This document shows, piece by piece, positions 41,814 through 53,574 of a DNA stretch of 64,000 bases. Positions within the stretch are counted from its first letter, which is position 1. Every line of letters starts with the position of its first letter. The notes under the pieces were generated by a model, which saw only the letters and a list, made by a program, of their open reading frames with translations, did not search any database and had not been told where the DNA came from. This DNA comes from Klebsiella pneumoniae (GTDB lineage Bacteria > Myxococcota_A > UBA796 > SXON01): the NCBI GenBank assembly GCA_945862325.1, contig CAMAXZ010000004.1:1-64000 (forward strand), given 5' to 3'. A program made the position numbers and the translations under genes.

Positions 41814-42379
41814 CAGGCCTCCAAACGCGCGGACGGGGCCGCGACGAGGGAACGCAGCCGCTTGCGCGCGTAGCTGAGCTCCGAGTGGACTTGATCTTCG
41901 GTGATCCCGAGCGCCGCGGCGGTCTCTCCGGCGCTGAGCCCGTGCACGACCCGCATGAGCACGACCTGCCGGTGCTCGTGCGGCAGACGGTGCAGCGCGG
42001 CTTCGAGCTCCTCCGCCTGCTCCTTCAGCAGGGCCTGCGCCTCGGGGGACGGGGACGGCGGCCGGGCATCGGCCAGCTCGACGAGGTGCGGGACCGCGAG
42101 CCGCGCGACCTTGCGTTGCCGCAAGATGTCGAGGCAGATGCGATGCGCGATCGTGAACAGGTAGCCTCGGACCGAGCCTCTCGGCTCCCAACGGTCGCGC
42201 GCGGTCGCGACGCGGGCGAAGGTGTCGACATACACCTCCTCGCCCTGTTGTGGGCTCTGGAGCATGCGGGTCGCGTAGCCCTTGATGGCCGGCCCGTGAC
42301 GCCGCATCAGCTCGCCGAGGGCTGCGTCACGCCCGGCCACGAAGGCGCGGATGAGTTGATCGTCGTCGAGGTGTCGCAC
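41813..42379 (-). CDS. ECF-type sigma factor
   Basis: 188 aa from GTG at 42379. Region 2 runs E-L-M-R-R-H-G-P-A-I-K-G-Y-A, D-T-F-A-R-V, R-G-Y-L-F-T-I-A-H-R-I-C-L-D. Region 4 is L-P-H-E-H-R-Q-V-V-L-M-R-V-V, L-S-A-G-E-T-A-A-A-L-G-I, with S-Y-A-R-K-R-L. No N-terminal extension of the group 1 type. Overlaps the membrane partner and probably controls this two-gene unit. Confidence 0.9.
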   Translation of the reverse strand: MRHLDDDQLIRAFVAGRDAALGELMRRHGPAIKGYATRMLQSPQQGEEVYVDTFARVATARDRWEPRGSVRGYLFTIAHRICLDILRQRKVARLAVPHLVELADARPPSPSPEAQALLKEQAEELEAALHRLPHEHRQVVLMRVVHGLSAGETAAALGITEDQVHSELSYARKRLRSLVAAPSARLEA

Positions 42380-42463
42380 GGTGGTTGAACCTACAACGCG
42401 CCCACGGGGCGCGACCTGGAAAAGAAATTGGGCCGGCCGCACATCCGACGCGCGTTACTCCCA

Positions 42464-44106
<1,643 letters not shown>

Positions 44107-44158
44107 CGCGGCCCCCGGACGTCCTCGACGCCGGCCCGCGCCGCGCTACCCTGTCGGG

Positions 44159-44542
44159 ATGGACCTCGCGCTCCAGGCCCGCGTACGAGAAGCCCTCCTG
44201 CGCCTCCGCGACGACTCCCTCGCGGAGGGCGCGGTCAACGTCAAGGTAGACCGGGACTCCGCGGTCGCCAGCGCGACCGACGAAGACGCGGCCCCGCTCC
44301 TCGAGATGGGGCAGTCGATCGCGTCCGCCAGGAATCGAGCGCGGTCCGAACGCATCGCGAAGATCGACGCCGCGCTCCAACGCCTCGGGGCCGACCCCGA
44401 GAGCTACGGGATCTGCGAGGAGTGCGGGGACGACATCGCGCCGGGGCGCCTGGTGGCGATGCCCTTCGCGTCGATGTGTGTGCCCTGTCAATCGAGGAAG
44501 GAACAGGGGAAACTCGCGGTGCGCAAACGGACCGACCGTTGA
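44159..44542 (+). CDS. DksA/TraR-type zinc finger protein
   Basis: 127 aa. N-terminal helices (R-V-R-E-A-L-L-R-L-R), an acidic middle with T-D-E-D-A-A-P-L-L-E, then G-I-C-E-E-C-G-D-D-I-A-P-G-R-L and C-V-P-C-Q, the four-Cys zinc finger of DksA/TraR proteins, which bind the RNA polymerase secondary channel. Longer upstream frame rejected; the start was placed after a GGG just upstream. Confidence 0.85.
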   Translation: MDLALQARVREALLRLRDDSLAEGAVNVKVDRDSAVASATDEDAAPLLEMGQSIASARNRARSERIAKIDAALQRLGADPESYGICEECGDDIAPGRLVAMPFASMCVPCQSRKEQGKLAVRKRTDR

Positions 44543-44543
44543 A

Positions 44544-44565
44544 GGGGGCCCCGCCGGGGCCCTCT
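44544..44565. terminator. Hairpin between convergent genes
   Basis: GGGCCCC-GCC-GGGGCCC (44546-44562) lies between the DksA-like gene and the convergent lipoprotein gene. No T-run follows, so it is a weak bidirectional terminator candidate. Confidence 0.5.
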
Positions 44566-44573
44566 CGCGCTCA

Positions 44574-45143
44574 TCACGTGAACCATGTGCCCGCGCCCTC
44601 GACGTGTACGAACGACACGGCGTAGATGCGCGCGGGCACGATGCTCACTCCATCGGTGTGCGACAGGTTCTCGCCCTCGCGGGAGGTTGAGGTCCAACGC
44701 TTGATCTCGACGAGGTCGGTGCAGTCGTCGGTCACCTCGTACAACACCTGGTCCAGCAGGTCGCCGCCCGTCTCCCACCAGGAGTATTGTCCATTGAAGT
44801 CCGACTTCTCGCCGGCGACGAAGACGAACCAGTCGGCGGTGTCGGTGTCGGACAACCGCCCCCGGACGTAGATCTGCGCGGAGAACGGCGAGTCGACGAC
44901 CCCGCACGGTACGGCGGAGTCGGGGCCGTCGTTCGGTTCGGTGTCGTTGCAATAGCCATCGCCGACGCGGCCGGGGTCGGGCACGCGGTAGGGCCCGGCG
45001 CCCGTCCACCCGCACGTGGGCAGCTCGAACGCCACGCCCGAGTCGGTGGCGGCGCTGGTGTCCATCGCGGAGTCCACCGCCGCGTCCGGCTTCGGACCCG
45101 CGGAGCCGGTGCACGCGACCACCACCACGACCAGCGCGATCAT
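44574..45143 (-). CDS. Lipoprotein with PPC-like domain
   Basis: 189 aa. Signal ([13 protein letters not shown], Cys11), Asp/Ala/Thr-rich linker, then Y-C-N-D-T-E-P-N-D-G-P and D-T-A-D-W-F-V-F-V-A-G. These resemble pre-peptidase C-terminal (PPC/DVUA-like) domains found in secreted proteins of this kind of organism. Its ATG overlaps the stop of the methyltransferase gene. No enzymatic motif. Confidence 0.7.
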   Translation of the reverse strand: MIALVVVVVACTGSAGPKPDAAVDSAMDTSAATDSGVAFELPTCGWTGAGPYRVPDPGRVGDGYCNDTEPNDGPDSAVPCGVVDSPFSAQIYVRGRLSDTDTADWFVFVAGEKSDFNGQYSWWETGGDLLDQVLYEVTDDCTDLVEIKRWTSTSREGENLSHTDGVSIVPARIYAVSFVHVEGAGTWFT

Positions 45144-45873
45144 GTGCGCTCCGCGAGGAACACCTCGGTGCGGTACCGCATGACCACCTTGCCGCCGCGC
45201 GCGTAGTAGTCGAACCACTTCAACAGCTGCGCTTCCACCTCCGGCCATCGCTCCGGCGGCAGGTACGACGCGCTCCGTGCGCGTCGCAGCAGACCGTCGC
45301 GTGTCATGGCGTGGGCGTACACGAAGGCCGAGGCACGGAGCTGCTCGAAACGCAGATCGTGTACCACGACCGGCAATGTCGACTCCCACGCCTGCTTCCA
45401 GTCGGTTTGGGGGCCGTCGACGACGCTCGAGTAGCCGCTGGTGAAGGGGTCCGCGCGGTCGCGCACGTTCCAGATCAACGCGAGGCGCCCCCCAGGGCGC
45501 AGAACCTTGGCGATCTCTTCGAGCGCCGCCGCCGGTTGGAACCAGTGGAACGCCTGCGCGCACGTGACGAGATCGGCGCTCGACGCGTGCAAGGAGAGCC
45601 GCTCCGCGCTGCCGTCGACCCACGTGACGTTCTGGTGCGGCGGCGCTTGCGCGCGCATGTTCGGGTTCGGCTCGACCGCGTACACCCGGAGGCCGCGGTC
45701 TCCGAGGAGGTTGGAGAAGATCCCGGTTCCCGCGCCAAGATCGACCGCGACGCGGGCGCCGGTAGGCACCACCGCGTCGACGGCGGCGGCCGGGTAGCTC
45801 GGGCGGGAGGCCGCATAGTCGGCCGCCCGGTTGGAGAATCGCCCGGTCGGATCCTGCTCGTGGAGCGCCCGGC

Positions 45874-45877
<4 letters not shown>
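45140..45877 (-). CDS. SAM-dependent methyltransferase (type 11)
   Basis: 245 aa; ATG at 45877. [15 protein letters not shown] near the start, motif [22 protein letters not shown] (post-I), A-Q-A-F-H-W-F and [10 protein letters not shown]. This matches small class I methyltransferases of the ubiE/Methyltransf_11 type. Substrate unknown. Overlaps ettA stop and the lipoprotein start by 4 nt each, so the three form one leftward operon. Confidence 0.85.
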
Positions 45878-47541
<1,664 letters not shown>

Positions 47542-47633
47542 CGATTGTCTCCGTCCGCCCCGCCGTCTATCGCGCGCCTCGCGCGCCCGCACCGCGTGCG
47601 TTAGCGACGCTCTTCCAAAGGAGTCTCACGCTC

Positions 47634-48362
47634 ATGCACCTCTTCGCCCTCGCCCTCGCACTCGTCGCGTGCGCACCCAAGTCCGAAGTGGACGCCCTCA
47701 ACGAGAAGATCAAGTCCCTCGAAGAGAAGGTGGCGGCGCTCGAGAAGGCCCCGCGCGGCGGCGCCGCGGCGTCCACCAACCCGGAAGCGGAAGAAGCGGC
47801 CGGAAAGCTGGCGACCGAGCTTATGGAGGCCAAGAAGGCCAGCGACTACGCCACCGCGAAGACCAAGTTCGCCGAGCTCAAGGCGAAGCACTCCGACACG
47901 AAGGTCTGGAAGAGCGTCAGCCGCATGGAGGCGGAGCTCAACCTCGTGGGCTCCGAAGCGAAGCCGATCGACGTCCAGAAGTGGTTCACCGGCGAGAAGG
48001 CCACCCTCAGCGACGCCGACACGACCGTGCTCGTGTTCTGGGAAGCGTGGTGCCCGCACTGCAAGCGCGAAGTGCCGAAGCTGCCCGAGCTCCAGGACAA
48101 GTGGAAGTCCAAGGGCGTGCAGGTCGTGGCCCTCACCAAGGTCAACAAGTCCTCCACCGACGAGTCGGTCAGCGCCTTCATCAAGGAGCACAAGCTCGAG
48201 GGCCTCCCGTTCGGCAAGGAGCAGGAAGGCGGCTCGATGTCGTCCGCGTACGCGGTCACCGGCGTGCCGGCGGCGGCGGTCGTCAAGGCCGGCAAGGTGG
48301 TCTGGCGCGGTCACCCCGCGCAGCTCACCGACGACGTGCTCGGCAAGCTGGTCGCGGGCTGA
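47634..48362 (+). CDS. TlpA-like thioredoxin lipoprotein
   Basis: 242 aa. Signal with lipobox at Cys13, coiled coil (V-D-A-L-N-E-K-I-K-S-L-E-E-K-V) at about 19-38, a helical domain to 110, then a thioredoxin fold with W-C-P-H-C (139-143) and cis-Pro G-V-P at about 215. Anchored periplasmic thiol reductase, likely partner of cytochrome or secreted-protein maturation. Divergent from ettA. Confidence 0.88.
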   Translation: MHLFALALALVACAPKSEVDALNEKIKSLEEKVAALEKAPRGGAAASTNPEAEEAAGKLATELMEAKKASDYATAKTKFAELKAKHSDTKVWKSVSRMEAELNLVGSEAKPIDVQKWFTGEKATLSDADTTVLVFWEAWCPHCKREVPKLPELQDKWKSKGVQVVALTKVNKSSTDESVSAFIKEHKLEGLPFGKEQEGGSMSSAYAVTGVPAAAVVKAGKVVWRGHPAQLTDDVLGKLVAG

Positions 48363-48365
48363 GCG

Positions 48366-48824
48366 GTGGGCGTCCGGTGGGTCCTCGCGCCGCAGATCCG
48401 CTGTGACGTCGTCGCATTTTCCGGCCTGAACCTCTCCGGCGAGCGCCGCGTCGTGGAGATCCACGCCGTCGGCGGACGCCAGGGCGACCTCTCGACGGCC
48501 GACATCCGGTCGTTGGTGTTCGTCGCGCCGGTCGGCTTTCGCCTCGTCCTCGCCACTTCGGAGGACGAGGACACGTGGGAGTCCAAGCCGTGGCGCGCCG
48601 TGCACGTGCTGGCGGGCAAACACTTCGCGACGAAGGAAGGGCGCGCCGCCGTGCGGGTGCCCGACCTCGAGCGGCTCGACGCCCCCGACGCGCGACGCAC
48701 CGACCCGGAGCTCGAGGTCGACTACGACCACATCGAGCGCCTCGCGGACGGCGCCGGGTGGACGTACGGCCGCAACGGCCCCCTCAAGGGCCAGGTCAAG
48801 ATGATTCGGATCGACCGCGCCTGA
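48366..48824 (+). CDS. Hypothetical cytoplasmic protein (152 aa)
   Basis: GTG start 4 nt after the thioredoxin stop, probably same transcript. Alternating strands (V-V-E-I-H-A-V-G-G, L-V-F-V-A-P-V-G-F-R-L-V-L-A-T-S) then E-D-E-D-T-W-E-S-K-P-W-R-A-V and an acidic D-Y-D-H-I-E-R. Compact, no Cys pairs, no signal. No family recognised. Confidence 0.6.
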   Translation: MGVRWVLAPQIRCDVVAFSGLNLSGERRVVEIHAVGGRQGDLSTADIRSLVFVAPVGFRLVLATSEDEDTWESKPWRAVHVLAGKHFATKEGRAAVRVPDLERLDAPDARRTDPELEVDYDHIERLADGAGWTYGRNGPLKGQVKMIRIDRA

Positions 48825-48894
48825 CCAGCCCCGGCGCGGCTTGTCAGTCGCTCGGCGCCCGGCTATCTGCCCGGCTGTTTCGATTGGAGCCCGC

Positions 48895-49488
48895 ATGATG
48901 CGCGCGACGCCCGAGTCCCCTCGGATGTTTCAGAGCGACTTCGTCGACTTCTTCTCGCGCGTGCCCTGGTGGGTCGTGCCGGTCATCTACGTGCCGGTCA
49001 TCGGCGCGCTGTTCACCTGGGGCATCCTCGGCGCCGGTGTGCCGTTGCTCCCGAGCGTCGGGCTGTTCGCCGTCGGCGCCTTCGTGTGGACGCTCGTGGA
49101 GTACTGGCTTCACCGAACGCTCTTCCACTGGACGCCGCCGTTCGCGTGGGGCCCGCGGTTCCACTTCTTCCTCCACGGCGTCCACCACGACTGGGTCAAC
49201 GACAAGTACCGGCTGGTGATGCCGCCGGTCGCGAGCGCCGTGCTCGCGGTCGTGTTCTTCGCCGGGTGGTCGGTGCCGCTCGGCACGTGGGTCTTCCCGT
49301 TCTTCGCCGGGCACGTCACCGGGTACCTCGCCTACGACATGCTGCACTACAGCATGCACCACTTCAAGCCCAAGGCGAAGTGGCTGCTGAAGCTCCGCGC
49401 CCACCACATGAACCACCACCACAACAAGGACGGGCGGAAGTACGGGGTCTCCACGACGTTGTGGGACCACGTGTTCGGCACGTACTGA
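48895..49488 (+). CDS. Fatty acid hydroxylase (FA2H/sterol desaturase family)
   Basis: 197 aa with four membrane segments. His boxes H-R-T-L-F-H, H-G-V-H-H, H-Y-S-M-H-H and H-H-M-N-H-H-H form the di-iron site. G-V-S-T-T-L-W-D-H-V-F-G-T-Y at the end is characteristic of 2-hydroxylases acting on sphingolipid or ceramide acyl chains. Start at the first ATG (48895). Confidence 0.88.
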   Translation: MMRATPESPRMFQSDFVDFFSRVPWWVVPVIYVPVIGALFTWGILGAGVPLLPSVGLFAVGAFVWTLVEYWLHRTLFHWTPPFAWGPRFHFFLHGVHHDWVNDKYRLVMPPVASAVLAVVFFAGWSVPLGTWVFPFFAGHVTGYLAYDMLHYSMHHFKPKAKWLLKLRAHHMNHHHNKDGRKYGVSTTLWDHVFGTY

Positions 49489-49491
49489 CGC

Positions 49492-50451
49492 ATGGTCGCG
49501 CTGCTCGCCAGCTTCGTCGCAGCCGCTGCAGAGCCCACGGTCGACCGCCCGAAGGCACAGGTCGAGCTCGCGAAGGACGTGGTGGTCCCGAGCGACTTCA
49601 GCGACCCCACGCGCGAGGAGGCCGACGTCGCGCGGCGTCGGCAGGCGGGCGCGCGAACCGAGCTGATCGGCATGGACCACGCGGTCCGGGGCCGCCTCCG
49701 CGCCGCGGCGGACTGCGTCGCGCGGGCCGGCGGGGCCGAGCGCGTCGAGGCGACCCTGCGCCTCTCCGTGCGCGGCGACGGCACGACGAAGGCGCGCGTG
49801 ACCGCCGACGAACCCGCGAAGGCGTGCATCGAGGCGGCGTTCGAGAGCGGCGGCCTCCTCGTGCCGCATCACGCCGAGCCCACGGTCACCTGGACGGTCG
49901 GCTTCGACCCGGCGCTGCTCCCGACGCCCACCTGGGCCAGCGGCTTCGCCCCGATCGACCCCACCGGCGCCGCCGCGCTCGACGCGGAGCCGGGGTTCAA
50001 CGGCGTGTCATGGGGCGACGCGCTCAGCGCGCACCCGGAGCTGCGCCGCGTGCGGAGCGCCGGGGGCATCGACGTCTACGAGCGCGAAGCGGACGGCCTC
50101 GCCCGGGTGTGGGGCCAGCCGCCCAGCGGCATCGCCTACACCTTCCGCGACGGGGTCTTCCTCGGCGCCGTGGTGTTCTTCACCGACGAGCGGGCGGCCT
50201 ACGCCGCCAGGGTCGCGCTGCGAGCCCGCTACGGCCCCCTCCGCGTCGACCCGGAGCGCACGTCGGCCACCTACGTGCGCGGCGCAAAGGTGCTCGTCGA
50301 TGTGCAGCCGTGGGGCGCGGGGGTGGTGATCAACATCGTGGACGTGAGCACCACGGGCCCGGACGACACGCTCCCGGGCGATCCGATCCGGCGCCGGTCC
50401 TCCGGCGGGCGGCTACCGAAGATTTTCTTGGACGATCCGGCGCGGAATTGA
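49492..50451 (+). CDS. Secreted protein of unknown function
   Basis: 319 aa. Weak signal peptide (V-A-L-L-A-S-F-V-A-A-A-A). Central TonB-C-like or beta region (V-E-A-T-L-R-L-S-V-R-G-D-G). C-terminal domain from about 170: V-S-W-G-D-A, Y-T-F-R-D-G-V-F-L-G-A-V-V-F-F, A-R-Y-G-P, then strands. This domain has the same layout as the prophage protein at 12546-13010. Follows the hydroxylase by 3 nt and overlaps the protease-like gene (TTGA). Confidence 0.65.
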   Translation: MVALLASFVAAAAEPTVDRPKAQVELAKDVVVPSDFSDPTREEADVARRRQAGARTELIGMDHAVRGRLRAAADCVARAGGAERVEATLRLSVRGDGTTKARVTADEPAKACIEAAFESGGLLVPHHAEPTVTWTVGFDPALLPTPTWASGFAPIDPTGAAALDAEPGFNGVSWGDALSAHPELRRVRSAGGIDVYEREADGLARVWGQPPSGIAYTFRDGVFLGAVVFFTDERAAYAARVALRARYGPLRVDPERTSATYVRGAKVLVDVQPWGAGVVINIVDVSTTGPDDTLPGDPIRRRSSGGRLPKIFLDDPARN

Positions 50452-51425
50452 TCCTCGCGCTGGCCCTCGGCTGCGCGATGCAGCTGCTGCGCGCGCCGAT
50501 CTCGAGCGGTCCGATGCCGCTCGAATCCGTGGCCAGCGACGCGCGCACCTACGTGAACATCGAGGGCGAACGCTGGCTCCTCGACACGGCTGCCGCCTCG
50601 ACGACCTGCGACGCCGCGTGGGTCCACGCGACCGGCGCCCAGGTGCGCCCGACCACGATCACCCAGGTCGGCGAGCTCGGCGCGGTGCGGGTCGGACGCA
50701 CGGTGCTCGCGCGGCTCGACCTGGGCGACTGGGCCGTGAGCCGCGTGCCCTGTCTCGTCCGAGACCTCGGCGCGACGAGCTCGGCGGTCGAGGGCACCGT
50801 CGGCGTGCTCGGGGCCGACCTGCTGCGTCGGTTTGCCGTGCGAATCGACTTCGAAGGCGGCGAACTCGAGCTCGTACGGGGCCCGCGGAGCCGGGCCGAC
50901 GGGCTCCGAATCCGACTCACGAAGGAGCGCGGGAGCGCGCGGCTGCTCGTCCCGGTCGCCATCGACGGCGAGCCTCCGATCCTCGCGCTCGTCGACAGCG
51001 GGGCCGACCGGACCTACCTGCCGGGGCGCGCGGGCGCGGTCGTCGAGCGTTGGCCGGGCGTGCGACGGGGCACCGGCGGCGCGCCCGTACGCGTCGAGGT
51101 CGAGGTGCGCGAGGGCGTGCTGGTCCTGGGCGGAGCCCTGCGCGTCGAGGGGCGTTGGATCGTCCGGGACGCCGTGCCGGGGCTGCTCGGCGTCGATCTG
51201 CTCCGAGCCGTCGGCCCCGAGGTGATCATCAACTTCAGACACCAGGAGTTGACCTGGGTCAGCCCGGGGGCCCCACCAGCCCGCTCGCCCATCCGACCCC
51301 GATCGCCGCCATCCCGACCGCCCCCACGACGAACGCCGCGAGCACGACCCCGCGGCGCTCCGGCCGCAGCCGAGGGACCACGATCCACACGCCGATCGCG
51401 AGATCGACGACGGCGAAGCCGATGA
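50448..51425 (+). CDS. Retropepsin-like aspartic protease-family lipoprotein
   Basis: Probably starts at TTG 50448 overlapping the upstream stop, giving a short lipoprotein signal (L-A-L-G-C); ATG at 50478 is an alternative. Two half-sites: L-L-D-T-A-A-A-S-T near residue 45 and A-L-V-D-S-G-A-D-R-T-Y-L near 180, each with V-G-V-L-G-A-D-L-L or G-L-L-G-V-D-L-L downstream. The first is D-T-A instead of D-T/S-G. The last about 55 residues are Pro/Arg-rich and overlap the opposite gene, so the true end may be functionally earlier. Confidence 0.7.
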   Translation: MILALALGCAMQLLRAPISSGPMPLESVASDARTYVNIEGERWLLDTAAASTTCDAAWVHATGAQVRPTTITQVGELGAVRVGRTVLARLDLGDWAVSRVPCLVRDLGATSSAVEGTVGVLGADLLRRFAVRIDFEGGELELVRGPRSRADGLRIRLTKERGSARLLVPVAIDGEPPILALVDSGADRTYLPGRAGAVVERWPGVRRGTGGAPVRVEVEVREGVLVLGGALRVEGRWIVRDAVPGLLGVDLLRAVGPEVIINFRHQELTWVSPGAPPARSPIRPRSPPSRPPPRRTPRARPRGAPAAAEGPRSTRRSRDRRRRSR

Positions 51426-51456
51426 GGGCCCCGCCGACGACCACCGGGTCAGGCAT
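51259..51456 (-). CDS. Two-span small membrane protein (65 aa)
   Basis: MPDPVVVGG, then two hydrophobic helices (about 8-26 and 37-58) separated by R-L-R-P-E-R-R. The ATG overlaps the Nudix stop (TGATG), so it is translated with it. Unknown function. It lies antisense to the end of the protease-like gene. Confidence 0.6.
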   Translation of the reverse strand: MPDPVVVGGALIGFAVVDLAIGVWIVVPRLRPERRGVVLAAFVVGAVGMAAIGVGWASGLVGPPG

Positions 51457-51845
51457 CACGAATCTCGCAGGAGCTGATCGATCGTGCGCTGATCGGCTCC
51501 GGGGAACGGGTACTTGCCGAAATCGTCCGGGCGCACCCACCGAACGTCCGCCACGCGCGCCCGCCGCGGCTCGCCCGCGATCATGCACCGGTAGACCACC
51601 ATGTCGAGGGTATACCCCTGGTACTCGTGCGAGACGAGCAGAACGCGGTGCCCGACGGCGGCGTCCACGCTGAGCCGATCCCGGAGCGCGCGCCGCAAGG
51701 CGTCGCCGTCGCCCTCGCCCTCGCGCACCCGGCCGCCGGGAAACTCCCAGAGCAACGGGAGGGCCGCCTCCGCGCGCCGTTGAGTGATGAGGTACGCGCC
51801 GTCGCGCTCGATCTCGGCCGAGACGACACGAATGTGGGGGACCAT
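51456..51845 (-). CDS. Nudix-fold protein with degenerate catalytic box
   Basis: 129 aa from ATG 51845 with GGAG upstream. Fold landmarks of MutT are clear: L-L-W-E-F-P-G-G before the box and W-V-R-P-D-D-F after. The Nudix helix is G-G-R-V-R-E-G-E ... R-R-A-L-R-D-R-L-S-V: the R-E-x-x-E-E metal ligands are replaced by R-A-L-R-D-R. The enzyme is likely inactive or altered in metal binding. Confidence 0.78.
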   Translation of the reverse strand: MVPHIRVVSAEIERDGAYLITQRRAEAALPLLWEFPGGRVREGEGDGDALRRALRDRLSVDAAVGHRVLLVSHEYQGYTLDMVVYRCMIAGEPRRARVADVRWVRPDDFGKYPFPGADQRTIDQLLRDS

Positions 51846-51935
51846 GCACGCTCCGAGCGGAGGAAGCGTATCCAGTGTAGGCGCGTTCACGCGCGGCCGC
51901 CGTGGTCGGCGCTATTGTGGCCCTCGGAGGTACAG

Positions 51936-52457
51936 GTGATTCGAACCGCACTCAAGCGTGGATTGAAGCGGGTGCTCGGCATGGACGAGCCAGAACGCGC
52001 CCCGGTGCCCCCCGCACCCGCGTGGCGTGACACCGCCGTGCCTCCGGCCGCCGTCACCCCCGCGCCGGTCGCGGCGGCCGCCGTGCAGCCCGCGCCCGCG
52101 GTCGCCGAACCGGAGCCCGTCGCCGCCGAACCGGAGCCCGTGCCCACCGCGGCGCCCGTCGCGGTGGTGGCCCCCACGGCCCCCGAGAGCCCCTCGGCCG
52201 ACCTCGGCTCCGACACCGTCGGCCCTGCGCTGACCCTCGAGTCGCTCCAGGCGGTGATGGACGAGATGGTCCGGCCCGCGCTGCAAGGCGACGGCGGGGA
52301 CATCACCCTCATCAAGATCGAGGCGAACGACGTCTACGTGAAGCTGGTCGGCGCGTGCTCGACCTGCCCGTCGTCGATCATGACCATGAAGCTGGGCGTG
52401 GAGGCGCTCCTCAAGGAAGAGTTCCCCTCCATGAACCAGCTCATCTCGGTCGACTGA
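51936..52457 (+). CDS. Nfu-type iron-sulfur scaffold with Pro/Ala linker
   Basis: 173 aa from GTG with GGAGG. Residues 1-20 are basic, 25-95 are a Pro/Ala/Val/Glu-rich linker, and 100-173 are the NifU C-terminal domain: V-R-P-A-L-Q-G-D-G-G-D-I, then G-A-C-S-T-C-P-S-S with the C-x-x-C that carries a 4Fe-4S cluster between two subunits. The long linker is unusual. Confidence 0.88.
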   Translation: MIRTALKRGLKRVLGMDEPERAPVPPAPAWRDTAVPPAAVTPAPVAAAAVQPAPAVAEPEPVAAEPEPVPTAAPVAVVAPTAPESPSADLGSDTVGPALTLESLQAVMDEMVRPALQGDGGDITLIKIEANDVYVKLVGACSTCPSSIMTMKLGVEALLKEEFPSMNQLISVD

Positions 52458-53535
52458 GCCAGATCGGCGGGACCGGGCGGGCCTCCACCCAGCCCTCCGC
52501 CACCCAGGTCGCGACATCCACCTGCAGGCCGACCTTGCCGACGTAGAGGTGCGCGAGGCTTCCGCCGTCTTCCAGATACCCGCGCACACGGTGCAGGCCG
52601 AGCGCGTACACGCGGTCCTTGGCGAACGCGCCGGGCAGATCTGGTCGTCGAAGCCCGCGCTTCGCGCGGACGGTCAGCGTCCAGGCGCCTTCCGGCCCCA
52701 CCTTGGGGAGGAAGCTCTCGTACACCTCCCGAAAGCCGAACTCGAGCGAGCGGTCCACGGCCTCGGCGAGGAGCCCGGCCCGCCAGCGGGACGCTCCGGC
52801 CACGCCACCCGCGCGATCTTCCGCGAGCAACGCCAATCCCTCATCCACGGCCAGCGCGCCGGGCAACCCGATGCCGAGCGCGCGCACCCTCTGGCCGCGC
52901 CCGGACTCCGCGCGCGCGGCGTGCACGTCGACCTCATGGGCCACGAGCAGCGGCAGGTCCCCCACGCGGTAGCTCGCGCGAGGATTCACTTGGATCTCCC
53001 TGCGTGGGGCATCGACGAGCACGCGCGCGCTCATGGCGCCGTTCGTCGTCACCGCCCAACCGGCGAGGCCCCGCGTGCGCAGCGCCGCGCGGAGCTCCGC
53101 GACGACGGCCTCGAAGGGCACCTTCGGCGTCGTGACGTTGGACGGGGTGGGCAGGCCGGGCGCGGTCGTGGCGGGGCTCGGCGTGTCGTAGCCCGCCGCG
53201 CTCGCGTGCCGGGCGAACGCCTCGGCGCTGCGGTCGCGCACGGCGATCACGAACGCGCGCGCCTCGTCCGCGGCAGCGAGGAGCTCGCGACCGACCGGGT
53301 GGTCGGCGGGCGCCCGGACGCGTCCGAGCGCCGCGAGGCAGGAGTCGGCCCAGGTCGCAGGCCGATACTCGAACGGCGGCGCGACCGCGCCCGCGACGAA
53401 CGCCGCCCGCGCCTGCGCGGCGTTCACCGGGTCGATGAACTCCATGAAGCGCCACTCGGCGAGGATCGCCACGAGCTCGCGGTCGGCCCGTTCGACCTCA
53501 CTCGGCAGCGGTGACGCGGCGCGCGCGGGGAGCAT
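52441..53535 (-). CDS. DUF1704/MATCAP-like metallopeptidase
   Basis: 364 aa. The zinc motif A-H-E-V-D-V-H-A-A-R (HExxH) is followed by G-L-P-G-A-L-A-V-D-E-G-L-A with a downstream Glu; I-Q-V-N-P upstream and F-R-E-V-Y fit DUF1704, which includes tubulin-tail carboxypeptidases in eukaryotes. Soluble. Bacterial substrate unknown. It overlaps the convergent Nfu gene by 17 nt. Confidence 0.8.
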   Translation of the reverse strand: MLPARAASPLPSEVERADRELVAILAEWRFMEFIDPVNAAQARAAFVAGAVAPPFEYRPATWADSCLAALGRVRAPADHPVGRELLAAADEARAFVIAVRDRSAEAFARHASAAGYDTPSPATTAPGLPTPSNVTTPKVPFEAVVAELRAALRTRGLAGWAVTTNGAMSARVLVDAPRREIQVNPRASYRVGDLPLLVAHEVDVHAARAESGRGQRVRALGIGLPGALAVDEGLALLAEDRAGGVAGASRWRAGLLAEAVDRSLEFGFREVYESFLPKVGPEGAWTLTVRAKRGLRRPDLPGAFAKDRVYALGLHRVRGYLEDGGSLAHLYVGKVGLQVDVATWVAEGWVEARPVPPIWLSRPR

Positions 53536-53574
53536 CCCGTGGCGCTAACCGAGCCGGGGCGCTACGCGACGAAG

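Noticed and set aside
48969..50447. Plus-strand frame upstream of the aspartic-protease-like gene
   Set aside because: Shadow of the hydroxylase and the 49492-50451 gene; protease start placed at 50448.
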